This document shows positions 1-9,129 of a stretch of 59,559 bases of DNA, piece by piece. Source of the stretch: Chitinophagaceae bacterium (GTDB lineage Bacteria > Bacteroidota > Bacteroidia > Chitinophagales > Chitinophagaceae). Under the pieces are notes generated by a model, which did not search any database, was not told the DNA's origin, and saw only the letters and a program-made list of their open reading frames with translations. The stretch is taken from assembly GCA_947375185.1 (NCBI GenBank), contig CANCEU010000012.1, positions 1 through 59,559 of the forward strand. Direction: 5' to 3'. The position numbers were made by a program, and so were the translations under genes. The stretch's first letter is position 1. Each line of letters begins with the position of its first letter.

Positions 1-2
1 AT

Positions 3-317
3 GAATTTTATACAAAATTGTATTTTACAAATAACGAAGCCTCATTAGATCATTTAGCTAAGATTTTGAAAATAGGAAGTAATGATTTGTATAAGTTTGT
101 TTATTACAAGTACTCCATGACCTTTAATGATTTAGTGAATAAAAACAGGGTGGACTATTTTATTGATATCATACATAATCCCAAGTACCTCAATTATACG
201 ATTGATGCATTGGCTAAAGAAGTTGGCTTTTCGTCGAGGCAACATTTATATAAGCCTTTTAAGAAATTTCACGGCGGAAATCCATCCGATATTGTGGATG
301 CGGTTACGACTAAATAG
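3..317 (+). CDS. AraC-type HTH-domain protein, 5' end outside window
   Basis: The reading frame is open to the window edge, so this is the C-terminal part of a gene beginning upstream; an apparent TTG start at 18 is probably internal. The visible part is a complete AraC-type double helix-turn-helix: the first HTH is around LDHLAKILKIGSNDLYKFV and the second around IDALAKEVGFSSRQHLYKPF, followed by the usual F-KK-G-NPSDIV tail. It aligns end to end with the 130-residue protein at 566-958, which has only about 40 residues before the domain, so this gene is probably also a small regulator without a sensor domain. Targets are unknown; the secreted-protein operon downstream is the obvious candidate. 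Family call is good, role is inference. Confidence 0.75.
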   Translation, partial: EFYTKLYFTNNEASLDHLAKILKIGSNDLYKFVYYKYSMTFNDLVNKNRVDYFIDIIHNPKYLNYTIDALAKEVGFSSRQHLYKPFKKFHGGNPSDIVDAVTTK

Positions 318-356
318 GTGTTTTTGCTATACAGTTTCCTTCCTTTATTTTAATCT

Positions 357-364
357 TATTTTTG
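357..364 (+). promoter_or_regulatory. Candidate -7 promoter element TATTTTTG
   Basis: Exact match to the Bacteroidota TAnnTTTG element in the 248-base AT-rich gap (318-565) between the two AraC-like genes. It would give a leader of about 200 bases before the start at 566. No convincing -33 TTG is visible at the expected spacing, and in sequence this AT-rich a chance match is possible. Nothing else was recognised in this gap. Confidence 0.35.
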
Positions 365-565
365 TGTTGATTTGGTAAAAATTTTAAATACCAATTGATA
401 CCATTTTTTATTCTTTTTTATTAATATATATGTAATAATAATTATGTATATATGTATTGTTTATCAATGTTTCACATTATTTTTCGTGGAAATCCTTCCT
501 TTTTCTACTAGTATTTGACTTTCTACTCTTTTATGATAATCTTAGAGCCTTATAGATAATAAACT

Positions 566-958
566 ATGAGCTTTACTTTTTACATAAAACATTTCTTGTT
601 CCGCAATTTCTTAAAAAAGGAAACTAGAGACAAATATCTATTTGAGCACCATTTTTTCGTTAACCAGTACTTTTTACATAAGTCTGTTTCAATCGATAAC
701 ATGGCAAAAATATTAAATATCAATACGGACCAAGTCAATCAAATTGCGCTTAGCAATTATGGGATGGATTTTGACATGTTATGTAGCAAGTATAAATTCC
801 AGCATTTTTGGAGTGAATTTACCAATCCATTAAATGCTGAATTGACAGTTGAGTCAATTATTAAAAGCGCTGGTTTTAACTCTAATGACGATTTCTCTGA
901 ATCTATCATGAAGCATAAGGAAGAAAGTAAATATATCTTAGAAAAAAAATATATATGA
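566..958 (+). CDS. Small AraC-like HTH-only regulator
   Basis: A 130-residue protein that aligns with the AraC-type domain of the gene before it: SIDNMAKILNINTDQVNQIA corresponds to the first HTH and VESIIKSAGFNSNDDFSESI to the second. The second HTH is degenerate, having lost the usual aromatic/basic recognition pattern. There is no ligand-binding or receiver domain. Its TGA overlaps the ATG of the next gene in an ATGA arrangement (955-958), implying translational coupling to the first secreted protein of the operon. A DNA-binding role controlling that operon is inference; loss of DNA binding and a protein-interaction role is an alternative. Basic and AT-rich like its neighbours. Confidence 0.6.
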   Translation: MSFTFYIKHFLFRNFLKKETRDKYLFEHHFFVNQYFLHKSVSIDNMAKILNINTDQVNQIALSNYGMDFDMLCSKYKFQHFWSEFTNPLNAELTVESIIKSAGFNSNDDFSESIMKHKEESKYILEKKYI

Positions 959-1452
959 AATTTTTAGTTACTATAATTTCTTTATGTTTTTGTTTTTGTG
1001 CAAATGCGCAAATTAATATCAGCTATTCGCTTGGTAGTATTGGTGGTAATATGAAAACAAGCACCTATAGCAGCCCTATTTTAATTAATGGAGAAAATTG
1101 TATTAAGGTGACTAATAGTATTTCAAAATTTAGTACTAGCAAAAAAGGTGACTTTTATTCCACTTGCTCAGTTAATATCGATTTTACTAACACTCAAATT
1201 ATGCTTGCTCTTGCACCCAATCCGGTTAATACTTATACGATTGTAAAGTATACAGGTAAGTTGCCAAATGATAGCAAGTTTAGTGTGATGGTTTATAATA
1301 ATACGGGTCAACCAGTTTATGCAACTGAAACCACTCAGCAACAATTACTAAGTGGACTTAGATTGAGCTTATCATCTTTAGTTACAGGAATATATTTTGT
1401 AGAAGTAAGTTCTAGTAGCATTTTGACAACGATTAAATTTTTAAAAAATTAA
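955..1452 (+). CDS. Short secreted protein with T9SS type A sorting domain
   Basis: A 165-residue protein with a Sec signal peptide (MKFLVTIISLCFCFCANA, cleavage before QIN) and a typical type IX secretion C-terminal domain over the last ~80 residues: APNPVNTYTIVKY, a central VMVYNNTGQPVY strand, and GIYFVEVSSSS with TIKFLKN at the very end. Between them lie only about 65 residues of low-complexity beta-rich sequence with no recognised domain. The product should cross the outer membrane by T9SS and be released or attached to the surface. It is the only protein of this operon with an obvious sorting domain, so it may anchor or escort the others; that is inference. Start overlaps the upstream stop. 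Confidence 0.75.
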   Translation: MKFLVTIISLCFCFCANAQINISYSLGSIGGNMKTSTYSSPILINGENCIKVTNSISKFSTSKKGDFYSTCSVNIDFTNTQIMLALAPNPVNTYTIVKYTGKLPNDSKFSVMVYNNTGQPVYATETTQQQLLSGLRLSLSSLVTGIYFVEVSSSSILTTIKFLKN

Positions 1453-1465
1453 TAATTGGACTTAC

Positions 1466-4400
1466 ATGTTTAAATATTTTAGATTTTTATTATTAATTAT
1501 TAGCGTATCTGCATCAATGAATGCATTTTCGCAAACTACCATTCCTGATGGAATTTTATTCCAAGCAGTTGCTAGAGATGCTAATGGGAATGCAGCTGTT
1601 GCGAGGACAGTTTATGCAAAGGTTAATATTTTAAAAGGAACTGCAACGGGTACTTCTGTTTACTCAGAAAGCTTTCAAGTAACATCAACGGATGAAGGAA
1701 TTTTTACCATAGTAATTGGAAAGGGAACGAGAACAAGTGGTGCCGCTAACTTATTAGCTATTGATTGGTCTTCGGGGATATATTTCATGAATATACAATT
1801 GGCTGTTGCACCAACTTTGCCTGATCCTAACTGGACACCAACAAATGAATATGTTGATTTAGGCACTTCTCAATTTTGGAATGTTCCTTATGCATTTGTT
1901 GCTGGAAGAGCAGCTGTTGCCGATTCAACTTTATCAATTGGAACCATTGTGCCAAGTATAAAAGGAGGTACAGGAGTGAATAATAATGGCAAAACTATTA
2001 CCATTGCCAATAATATTATTACAAAAGGAATTGGTGATTTAACCATTACAACAACGGCTGCAAGTAATATTATTTTACCAACTACGGGTACACTTGCAAC
2101 TTTAGCTGGTAATGAAATATTTACGAATAAAACAATTACTTCTCCATTATTGAATGGCAGACCTGTTACCATTACACAGGATACAGCAACTGCAGATAGT
2201 ACGATTGCTACCACGCTTTATGTTTCTAAAAAAGTGAGTGCACTTGCTGCAGCTGCAGGTGCTACCTCTGGGGCAAAGTTAAATTTATCGGATACTGCAT
2301 CTATGTTAAATCCATATTTGAGAAAATTAGATACAGCTAGTTTATCAAATAGAATTAATATTAAATTGGATTCTGCGCAAATCCCAGGAATTATTGCACC
2401 TTATCTTCAATCTATTTCGGGAGTTAAGTATGCGGATACTGCAGCATTATTAGCTCCTTATGCAAATAAGTCTAATACCATTGCTTCTATCAATACAAAG
2501 GTTAATATAGTTGATACAGCTGCTATGTTATTACCATATGCGATAAGATCTAATACCATTGCTTCTATCAATACGAAAGTAAATATTTCGGATACTTCAA
2601 ATATGTTGAGTTTGAGAATTGGTCGTGATACTGTTTCTTTATCAAATAGAATTAATGCACTCAGTACAAGTGCTGGTGGTGATTTGGCTGCAGAGATAGC
2701 AAGAGCAAAAGCAAAATCTACGACTGATTCTGTTGCAGTGTATACTAAAATTGTCGCTGACTCTAATGTGTTGAGAACATTAATAAATACAGCAAATACA
2801 AATATTGCAAATAATTTGGCGAAAGAAAAAGCCGATTCTGCTACACTTGTTTCGAGAATTAGTTCAAGTGAAGTAAATATTACAAATAATACCAACGATA
2901 TTATAGCGAACTTAAATAAAGAACGAATTGACTCGACTACTTTTAGAAATTTAATTAATGCGAACACTTCTACAATTAATACTAATTTATTAAAAGAGCA
3001 AACGGATTCTTTAACATTGTCTACAAAACTAAGATCTGATTCAACAAATTTATATGCAAAATCCGTTGCTGATTCAACTGTATTAAGAGGTTTGATTAAT
3101 ACCAATTCCAACGATATAGCTACTAATACCACTAACATTGCCAATAATGCAATGAATATAAGTACCAATGCTACTAATATTGCTGCCAATACTGCTGCAA
3201 TTAATAATAGAGTGAGTTTTACGGATATGCCTGCATTTTTACTTCCATATTTAAAGACGGATGATACGCTAAATATGTTGGCCAATTACAGAGATGCAAT
3301 GATTGATAATAATGCAAGAATCGCAGCGTTGGTTACTGACACGGCTAGTTTAATTACAAGGTTTGGCTTTAAAGAAAATATCGGTAATAAAAGTACAGAT
3401 GTAAGTGCTGATGGTACTTCGAATGTAAAATATCCATCGGCAAAAGCAGTTAAAGATTATGTTGATAATGCAGTAGTAGTTGCAACTCCTGATGCGACCA
3501 CTTCATCAAAAGGTAAAATACAATTGTCTGGTGATTTGACCGGTATTGCTGCAGCGCCAACTGTAAATAGTGTTGGAGGATCAAGTTCATCCACCATTCA
3601 TACTGCTGAATTATTGGCAAATGCTGCAACTTCAGCAAATACAAATAATACGATTGTTAAAAGAGATGCCTCAGGTAATTTTAGCGCTGGTGTTATATCT
3701 GCTGGCTTAATAGGTAGTGTAACAGGTGATGTTACAGGTAATTTAACTGGTAATGTGGCTGGTAATGTAACAGGTAACTTAACTGGTAATGTTACAGGAG
3801 ATGTAACAGGAAATGTTACCGGTAATTTATATGGTAATGCAAATACAGCTACTAAATTAGCTGCAACAAAAAATATTTATGGAAATCCATTTGATGGCAC
3901 TTCCGATTTAGCACAAGCTATTGGTGGTGCTTATGGTGGTACAGGCGTAAATAATGGCAATAAAACAATAACCTTAGGTGGTAATATAGTTACTGCCAAT
4001 GATTTTACTACTGTTGGAAATTTTGCTACTACCTTAACTTCAACAGGAACAACTAATATTACTTTACCAACTTCAGGTACTATTGCAACACTTGCTGGAA
4101 CAGAATCATTAACAAATAAAATAATTAATGGCGTAACCCTTGCTCAAGCAAATACAGGATTTACAATTGCTGGTGGTGCAACTTCAAAAACTTTAAACCT
4201 TGTAAATGATGCAACTATTTCTGGCACCAATTCGGGTGACCAAACCATTGTTTTAACTGGGGATGTAACAGGAACTGGTACTGGAACATTTGCAACTACT
4301 TTAGCAAACTCAGGCGTTACAAGTGGAGTATATGGTGGCGCAACATCTGTTCCAACTTTAACGGTTGATGCAAAAGGAAGAATTATAAGTGCATCTAATA

Positions 4401-6856
4401 CAATTATCACTGGAGTTTCTTCGATAGGTTCATTATTAGAAAGCGGAAAAATTATAGTTGGTGATGTAAACAATCAGGCAGCTAAAGTAGATATGACTGG
4501 TGATGTTACTATTGATAACACAGGTACAACAACAGTTGGTGCGGACGCAATTACAACAACTAAAATTGCTAATTCAAATGTTTCTTACGCAAAAATTCAA
4601 AATGTAAGTGCAACCAATAAAATTTTAGGTCGTGTGAGTGCTGGATCGGGAGTGATTGAAGAAATTTCAACAACAGGTACAGGTAATGTTGCAAGAGCAA
4701 TAAGTCCTGTATTTACTGGAACACCTAAAGTGCCAACTGCAACTTATCCTTCAAATGATAGTACCATTGCAAATACACAATATGTGACGAATGCAATTAA
4801 TAATATTTCAGCCTCGGCTGTTTCTGGTATTTTACCTGCTGCAAATGGGGGAACAGGTGTTGACAACACTGGCAAAACAATTACACTTGGTGGAAATTTA
4901 GTAACAAGTGGTACGAATGTTTCAAATGCTGCTTCCATTACCCTTAAAACTACGGGAACCACTGTTTTAACATTGCCAACATCGGGAACATTAGCAACCT
5001 TAAGTGATGTATCAGGTAGTTCAATTGGCGGAAGTCAAATTACTGGTGTAATAAATTCAATCAACGGTGGTACAGGTGTTGCAAATTCTAATGCTAACAC
5101 AATTACATTAGGTGGATCTATCAATGTTGGTGCAAATTTTACAACTTCAGGAACGAATGGTTCCAATAATTCAGATATCACTTTAAAAACTACTGCACCT
5201 ACTCAATTAATATTGCCAACATCAGGTACATTAGTAACATTGGCTGGCGCTGAAACATTAACAAATAAAAATATTGATGCATCTTTAAATACCATATCAG
5301 GAATCACAGATGCTAATATTGATGCAAGTGCAAATATTGCTGACACTAAGTTTGCAACTATTAGTACTGCAGGTAAAGTTGCTAATTCTGCAACCACCGC
5401 TACAAAATTAAATACCGCAAATGCAATTGTAGCTAGAGATGCAACCGGTGCATTTTCTGCAGGTATCATTACGGCCTCTTTAAATGGTAATGCTGGCACT
5501 GCAACTAAATTAGCTGCTAGTAAAAATATTTATGGAAATGCGTTTGATGGCACTGCCGATTTAACGGCTGTAATAGCAAGTACATTTGGTGGCACAGGAA
5601 ATGGGTTTACTAAATTTACTGGTCCTACGACTTCTGAAAAAACGTTTACATTGCCTGATGCGAGCACCACCATTTTAACAACAAATGCTTTAGTTACAGT
5701 TGCGCAAGGGGGTACGGGCGCTTCTACTGCAACTCAAAATTATATTTTTGCCGGACCTGGAACGGGTTCATCTGCAGGTGCTCCAGGTTTTAGAGCTTTA
5801 GTTGCTGCTGACTTACCAGCGGGCAGTGGTTCATATATCAACAACTCCACATTGCAACAAGCAAGTTCTAATTTTAATATAAGTGGAAATGGAATAGTTG
5901 GTGGTTCATTAAGTGCCGCATCATTGAGTTTAACAACACCATTGCCAATTGCAAGTGGTGGTATCGGTTCATCTACTGCAACACAAAATTTTATTTTCGC
6001 TGGACCTTCTACTGGATCAACGGCTGGTGCACCAACGTTTAGAGCGTTGGTTGCTGCAGATTTACCTTCGGGTAGTGGATCTTATATCAATAACTCAACA
6101 ACACAACAATCCACTTCGAATTTTAATATTAGTGGTAGTGGTGTTATTGGAACTTCTTTAAGTGCCGGCACACTAAGTTTAACAACTGCATTAAGTGTTT
6201 CAAGTGGTGGTACGGGTGCAAGTACATTCGCAGCCAATGCTATATTAGTAGGTAACGGCACCAATGCGATACAAACACTTGCCCCTGGAACAACAGGTAA
6301 TGTATTAACTTCCAATGGAACAACTTGGACTTCGGTTCCAGCGGCAATCTCTGGAGTTTCAACTGTTGCTTCAATAAGTGCAACTTCCAATGCAAAAGGT
6401 GCTACCATTAGTGGCACAACAATAACTTTAACACCAGCAGATGGAACCAATGGTGGTGTGGTAACTACTGCTGCACAAACATTTGCAGGAACTAAAACTT
6501 TTGCAGATGTGAACTTAAGTGGTGCAATTATTGGATCTTCAACAATTAGTTCAACTATTGCTGGTTTTAATGCTGCACTAAGTCCAGTAACTTCAAGTAT
6601 TACAATTAGTGCTGCAAATGCCGCAACCTATAATGGTAAAGTATTGGTATGTTCAGGCAGCGCATTCACTATCACGTTTGATAGTACAGTACCAACTGGA
6701 TTTTCTTGTATGATTTTACAGTCTGACAATAATATTATTAGTTTCAGTGGAGCTAGTAATCGTTATAATTATTCACAAACCTCAGGTTTATATGCAATTG
6801 CAACAGCATTATGTTATGCAAGTGGATCTGTGTTATTAACTGGCGATTTACAATAG
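1466..6856 (+). CDS. Giant phage-tail-fibre-like secreted adhesin
   Basis: A 1796-residue protein with a Sec signal peptide (to SMNAFSQ). Residues ~25-150 form the Bacteroidota N-terminal module that starts IPDGILFQAVARDANGN and ends GTSQFWNVPYAF. Residues ~270-620 are Asn/Ala/Thr-rich and heptad-like (repeated TNIANN-type motifs), consistent with a trimeric coiled stalk. The remainder is tail-fibre-like: four modules of the form GGTGVNN-GKTITLGGN ... LPTSGTLATLAG-E-LTNK, a KYPSAKAVKDYVDNAV motif, a VTGN tetrapeptide tract and a duplicated 83-residue unit. The C-terminal ~90 residues look like a compact tip. No T9SS domain is visible. It sits 13 bases after the preceding gene. Surface adhesin or appendage shaft is inference from architecture; the binding target is unknown. 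Confidence 0.7.
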   Translation: MFKYFRFLLLIISVSASMNAFSQTTIPDGILFQAVARDANGNAAVARTVYAKVNILKGTATGTSVYSESFQVTSTDEGIFTIVIGKGTRTSGAANLLAIDWSSGIYFMNIQLAVAPTLPDPNWTPTNEYVDLGTSQFWNVPYAFVAGRAAVADSTLSIGTIVPSIKGGTGVNNNGKTITIANNIITKGIGDLTITTTAASNIILPTTGTLATLAGNEIFTNKTITSPLLNGRPVTITQDTATADSTIATTLYVSKKVSALAAAAGATSGAKLNLSDTASMLNPYLRKLDTASLSNRINIKLDSAQIPGIIAPYLQSISGVKYADTAALLAPYANKSNTIASINTKVNIVDTAAMLLPYAIRSNTIASINTKVNISDTSNMLSLRIGRDTVSLSNRINALSTSAGGDLAAEIARAKAKSTTDSVAVYTKIVADSNVLRTLINTANTNIANNLAKEKADSATLVSRISSSEVNITNNTNDIIANLNKERIDSTTFRNLINANTSTINTNLLKEQTDSLTLSTKLRSDSTNLYAKSVADSTVLRGLINTNSNDIATNTTNIANNAMNISTNATNIAANTAAINNRVSFTDMPAFLLPYLKTDDTLNMLANYRDAMIDNNARIAALVTDTASLITRFGFKENIGNKSTDVSADGTSNVKYPSAKAVKDYVDNAVVVATPDATTSSKGKIQLSGDLTGIAAAPTVNSVGGSSSSTIHTAELLANAATSANTNNTIVKRDASGNFSAGVISAGLIGSVTGDVTGNLTGNVAGNVTGNLTGNVTGDVTGNVTGNLYGNANTATKLAATKNIYGNPFDGTSDLAQAIGGAYGGTGVNNGNKTITLGGNIVTANDFTTVGNFATTLTSTGTTNITLPTSGTIATLAGTESLTNKIINGVTLAQANTGFTIAGGATSKTLNLVNDATISGTNSGDQTIVLTGDVTGTGTGTFATTLANSGVTSGVYGGATSVPTLTVDAKGRIISASNTIITGVSSIGSLLESGKIIVGDVNNQAAKVDMTGDVTIDNTGTTTVGADAITTTKIANSNVSYAKIQNVSATNKILGRVSAGSGVIEEISTTGTGNVARAISPVFTGTPKVPTATYPSNDSTIANTQYVTNAINNISASAVSGILPAANGGTGVDNTGKTITLGGNLVTSGTNVSNAASITLKTTGTTVLTLPTSGTLATLSDVSGSSIGGSQITGVINSINGGTGVANSNANTITLGGSINVGANFTTSGTNGSNNSDITLKTTAPTQLILPTSGTLVTLAGAETLTNKNIDASLNTISGITDANIDASANIADTKFATISTAGKVANSATTATKLNTANAIVARDATGAFSAGIITASLNGNAGTATKLAASKNIYGNAFDGTADLTAVIASTFGGTGNGFTKFTGPTTSEKTFTLPDASTTILTTNALVTVAQGGTGASTATQNYIFAGPGTGSSAGAPGFRALVAADLPAGSGSYINNSTLQQASSNFNISGNGIVGGSLSAASLSLTTPLPIASGGIGSSTATQNFIFAGPSTGSTAGAPTFRALVAADLPSGSGSYINNSTTQQSTSNFNISGSGVIGTSLSAGTLSLTTALSVSSGGTGASTFAANAILVGNGTNAIQTLAPGTTGNVLTSNGTTWTSVPAAISGVSTVASISATSNAKGATISGTTITLTPADGTNGGVVTTAAQTFAGTKTFADVNLSGAIIGSSTISSTIAGFNAALSPVTSSITISAANAATYNGKVLVCSGSAFTITFDSTVPTGFSCMILQSDNNIISFSGASNRYNYSQTSGLYAIATALCYASGSVLLTGDLQ
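3719..3838 (+). repeat. Ten in-frame 12-base repeats coding (V/L)TG(N/D)
   Basis: Ten consecutive 12-base units inside the giant adhesin gene encode VTGD, VTGN, LTGN, VAGN, VTGN, LTGN, VTGD, VTGN, VTGN, LYGN. The pattern of a hydrophobic residue every fourth position with Gly-Asn turns fits a beta-helical or fibre-shaft segment. The units differ at synonymous positions, so this is an old array, though a tract like this could still change length by slippage. Confidence 0.9.
5711..6208 (+). repeat. Tandem duplication of a 249-base (83-residue) unit
   Basis: Two direct units (5711-5959 and 5960-6208) within the giant adhesin gene, each starting with a GGTG-like motif, followed by STATQN-IFAGP, FRALVAADLP, GSGSYINNST and SNFNISG. 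A third unit begins at 6209 but diverges after the first residues. The reading frame is kept. Protein identity between the two units is high, while DNA differs at many silent sites. Confidence 0.85.
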
Positions 6857-6859
6857 ATA

Positions 6860-7582
6860 ATGAATAAATTAATAACCATCTTTTTATTAATGCTCATTCA
6901 TACTGAAATGAATGCACAGGTTACTTTGCCTAACTTGCAATCATTGCAATATGTGAATAGCAATTTAGGCAATGCATTAAATTTTGATGGGACGTCAACT
7001 TTTGCAATTGGTAAAGCATATTTGCAAGACTCCTTAACAGATTTTACACTTGAATTTTGGGTTAATAATACTGGAGCTGATGGTGCGAATGATCGAATTT
7101 TTAGTTCTTATTTGAACGATGCATTAGAGATTGGCAAAAGCAGTACTCAATTAAAAATATTAGCAACTGATTTAGGTGGCCCGTCTACTTGGCAAACTGT
7201 TTGTGCACTTGAATTAAATGTATGGGTTCACATTGCAGTAGTGCGAAGTGGTACAAATTTAAAAGTATATAAAAATGGTGTATTGGTTCAAACCTATACT
7301 GTAGATGCTGTTTCCTATTTACCAAGCTATTTTAGGCTTGGTGGAAATATAAATGGAATAGGCGAGAATGGAAATTTTTCAATCGATGAAATGAGAATTT
7401 GGAAAATTTCACTTTCAGCAAATTTCATTCAGAAATATATGTATTCATCCATTAACCCTAATTCAACAGCAGATCAAAATCCTTCTACAAAATTGGTATT
7501 ATATTATCGTTTTGATCAAGGCGAATTTGGCGCGAACAATCCCAACGAACTTGGTTTATATAACTCAGCAATTAGTAATTAA
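6860..7582 (+). CDS. Secreted LamG/concanavalin-like jelly-roll protein
   Basis: A 240-residue protein with a signal peptide (MNKLITIFLLMLIHTEMNAQ). Residues ~38-200 show a LamG-like jelly-roll pattern: ALNFDGTSTFAIG, then LTDFTLEFWVNN, VWVHIAVVRSGTNLKVYKNG and the closing FSIDEMRIWKISLS strand, followed by a short tail with LVLYYRFDQGE that is usual for the secreted Bacteroidota version. Such domains generally bind glycans or proteins; no catalytic residues are seen. It starts three bases after the giant adhesin stop and ends three bases before the next gene, so it is firmly in the same transcription unit. No T9SS sorting domain is evident. Its role as an accessory binding module is inference. 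Confidence 0.7.
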   Translation: MNKLITIFLLMLIHTEMNAQVTLPNLQSLQYVNSNLGNALNFDGTSTFAIGKAYLQDSLTDFTLEFWVNNTGADGANDRIFSSYLNDALEIGKSSTQLKILATDLGGPSTWQTVCALELNVWVHIAVVRSGTNLKVYKNGVLVQTYTVDAVSYLPSYFRLGGNINGIGENGNFSIDEMRIWKISLSANFIQKYMYSSINPNSTADQNPSTKLVLYYRFDQGEFGANNPNELGLYNSAISN

Positions 7583-7585
7583 TTT

Positions 7586-9118
7586 ATGAAAAAAACAATC
7601 TACTTATTTATTCTATTATTCATAGCTAGTTCTTCTTTTGCTAATAATTTAGTAATTGGAACACCAACTTATAATAGTGGAGCAAATACTTTAACATTTA
7701 CAATTAAGTGGGATAATAGCTGGAGAGTAAATGGAGTAAGTGGCCCAAATAATTATGATGCTGTTTGGGTTTTCGTAAAAAGACAACCCTGTGCTGCCAA
7801 TGGTATTTGGTCACATGCATTGCTAAGTACCACTTCGGGTGATCATGCTGTTACGGGTAGTTATAGTTTAGTAGCAGATGCAGTTGCGGATGGTATGGGT
7901 GTATTTATTCATAGAGATGTATCTGCGAATAATCAAATTGGTTCCTTTACGTCAACTAGTAGTGTGACTGTTAAACTTTCAGGAACTTATAATCCAGCAT
8001 TAATTGGTTCAAGTACCAACTCAGATAATTTTAAAGTGATTGGTGTTGAAATGGTATATGTACCACAGGGTAGTTTTTATTTAGGTGATGGTCGTTCAGC
8101 TAACTCAAGTAATTTTTCGGCAGGTAATACTATTGGTTCGGTGCAAATTACAAGTACTACTCAGACCAATGGAATTGGTGCCTACAGCAATTATGTGAGT
8201 AGTCCTTTATACGGATGTTTTATTCCTTTACCAAGTACTTTCCCTTTAGGTTATAATGGATTTTATTGCATGAAATATGAAATAAATCAACAACAAATAG
8301 TTGATTATTTAAACACATTAAATTACGATCAACAAGCAGCCAGACTTGCTGTTTGGGGTGCTAGGTATCCCAATGTTGCAAATACTTATTTTACAAATTC
8401 TTCTAGTTATAGACAAATGATAAAAGTGGGTACAGTTGGAACAAGTAATACAGTGCCTGCTGTTTTTAATTTAGACAATGCATGGAATGCTTATTTACCC
8501 GCAGGATATTTAAACTGGCAAGACTTGACATCCTATTTAGATTGGTCAGGATTAAGACCTATGACAGAATTTGAATTTGAAAAAGCCTGTAGAGGTACTT
8601 TGAATCCAGTTGCTTATGAATATCCTTGGGGTACAACTGTGATGAATACTAGTAGTGGTGGTATGAATAATCAAAACACTTCAAGCGAAACGATGAATCA
8701 AATTAATGAAGGTATTGTACATTATAACTGGGATGCAGGTCCAATGCGTTCTGGTTTTGCAGCAACATCCACTTCAAACAGAGTGCAAGCAGCTGCTACT
8801 TTTTATGGTATTATGGATATGGCCGGCAATGTAGTGGAGCAATGTGTTGGTGGCGGAACTGGGTATAATTATTCTACGTTTACTACCGCAAATGGAGATG
8901 GTAATTTAACAGTAAAAGGACTTGCTAATGTAACTGGGTGGCCAACGGATGGTGGAACAAGTTCAGGTACAATTTTAAAAGGTGGTGGTTTTTATACCAA
9001 TGGAAGTCAAACTGCACAAATGATGGTTTCAGATAGACAATTTTATGGAGGAGATAATAGGAACTTAAGTAATACGAGAGATAGAAATATTGGAGGTAGA
9101 GGGGTAAGAAGTTATTAA
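7586..9118 (+). CDS. Secreted SUMF1/FGE-fold protein, paralogue 1 of 3
   Basis: A 510-residue protein with a signal peptide (to SSSFA). Residues ~20-150 are a beta-sandwich domain shared with the next two genes (IKWDNSWRVNG, NYDAVWVFVKRQPC, GMGVFIHRD). Residues ~153-510 form a formylglycine-generating-enzyme-like (SUMF1, C-type-lectin-related) domain: VEMVYVPQGSFYLGDG, GFYCMKYE, LRPMTEFEFEKACRG, EYPWG, YGIMDMAGNVVEQ and terminal GGRGVRSY. The segment between KGGG and SDR has no cysteine, whereas active FGE needs a cysteine pair there, so sulfatase activation is unlikely. No sulfatase gene is nearby. I infer a binding or structural surface protein. It follows the LamG gene by three bases. Confidence 0.75.
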   Translation: MKKTIYLFILLFIASSSFANNLVIGTPTYNSGANTLTFTIKWDNSWRVNGVSGPNNYDAVWVFVKRQPCAANGIWSHALLSTTSGDHAVTGSYSLVADAVADGMGVFIHRDVSANNQIGSFTSTSSVTVKLSGTYNPALIGSSTNSDNFKVIGVEMVYVPQGSFYLGDGRSANSSNFSAGNTIGSVQITSTTQTNGIGAYSNYVSSPLYGCFIPLPSTFPLGYNGFYCMKYEINQQQIVDYLNTLNYDQQAARLAVWGARYPNVANTYFTNSSSYRQMIKVGTVGTSNTVPAVFNLDNAWNAYLPAGYLNWQDLTSYLDWSGLRPMTEFEFEKACRGTLNPVAYEYPWGTTVMNTSSGGMNNQNTSSETMNQINEGIVHYNWDAGPMRSGFAATSTSNRVQAAATFYGIMDMAGNVVEQCVGGGTGYNYSTFTTANGDGNLTVKGLANVTGWPTDGGTSSGTILKGGGFYTNGSQTAQMMVSDRQFYGGDNRNLSNTRDRNIGGRGVRSY

Positions 9119-9129
9119 TAAATAAAATT

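Noticed and set aside
2458..3285. Long reverse-strand open frame inside the giant adhesin gene
   Set aside because: It is a by-product of the biased Asn/Thr/Ala codon pattern on the other strand; no start signal or recognisable domain, Val/Leu-rich low-complexity translation.
1466..6856. Prophage tail region
   Set aside because: No terminase, capsid, portal, baseplate, integrase or lysis genes are nearby, and the fibre-like protein has a Sec signal peptide.
7586..9118. Sulfatase-maturing enzyme
   Set aside because: The cysteine pair is absent and no sulfatase gene occurs in the window.
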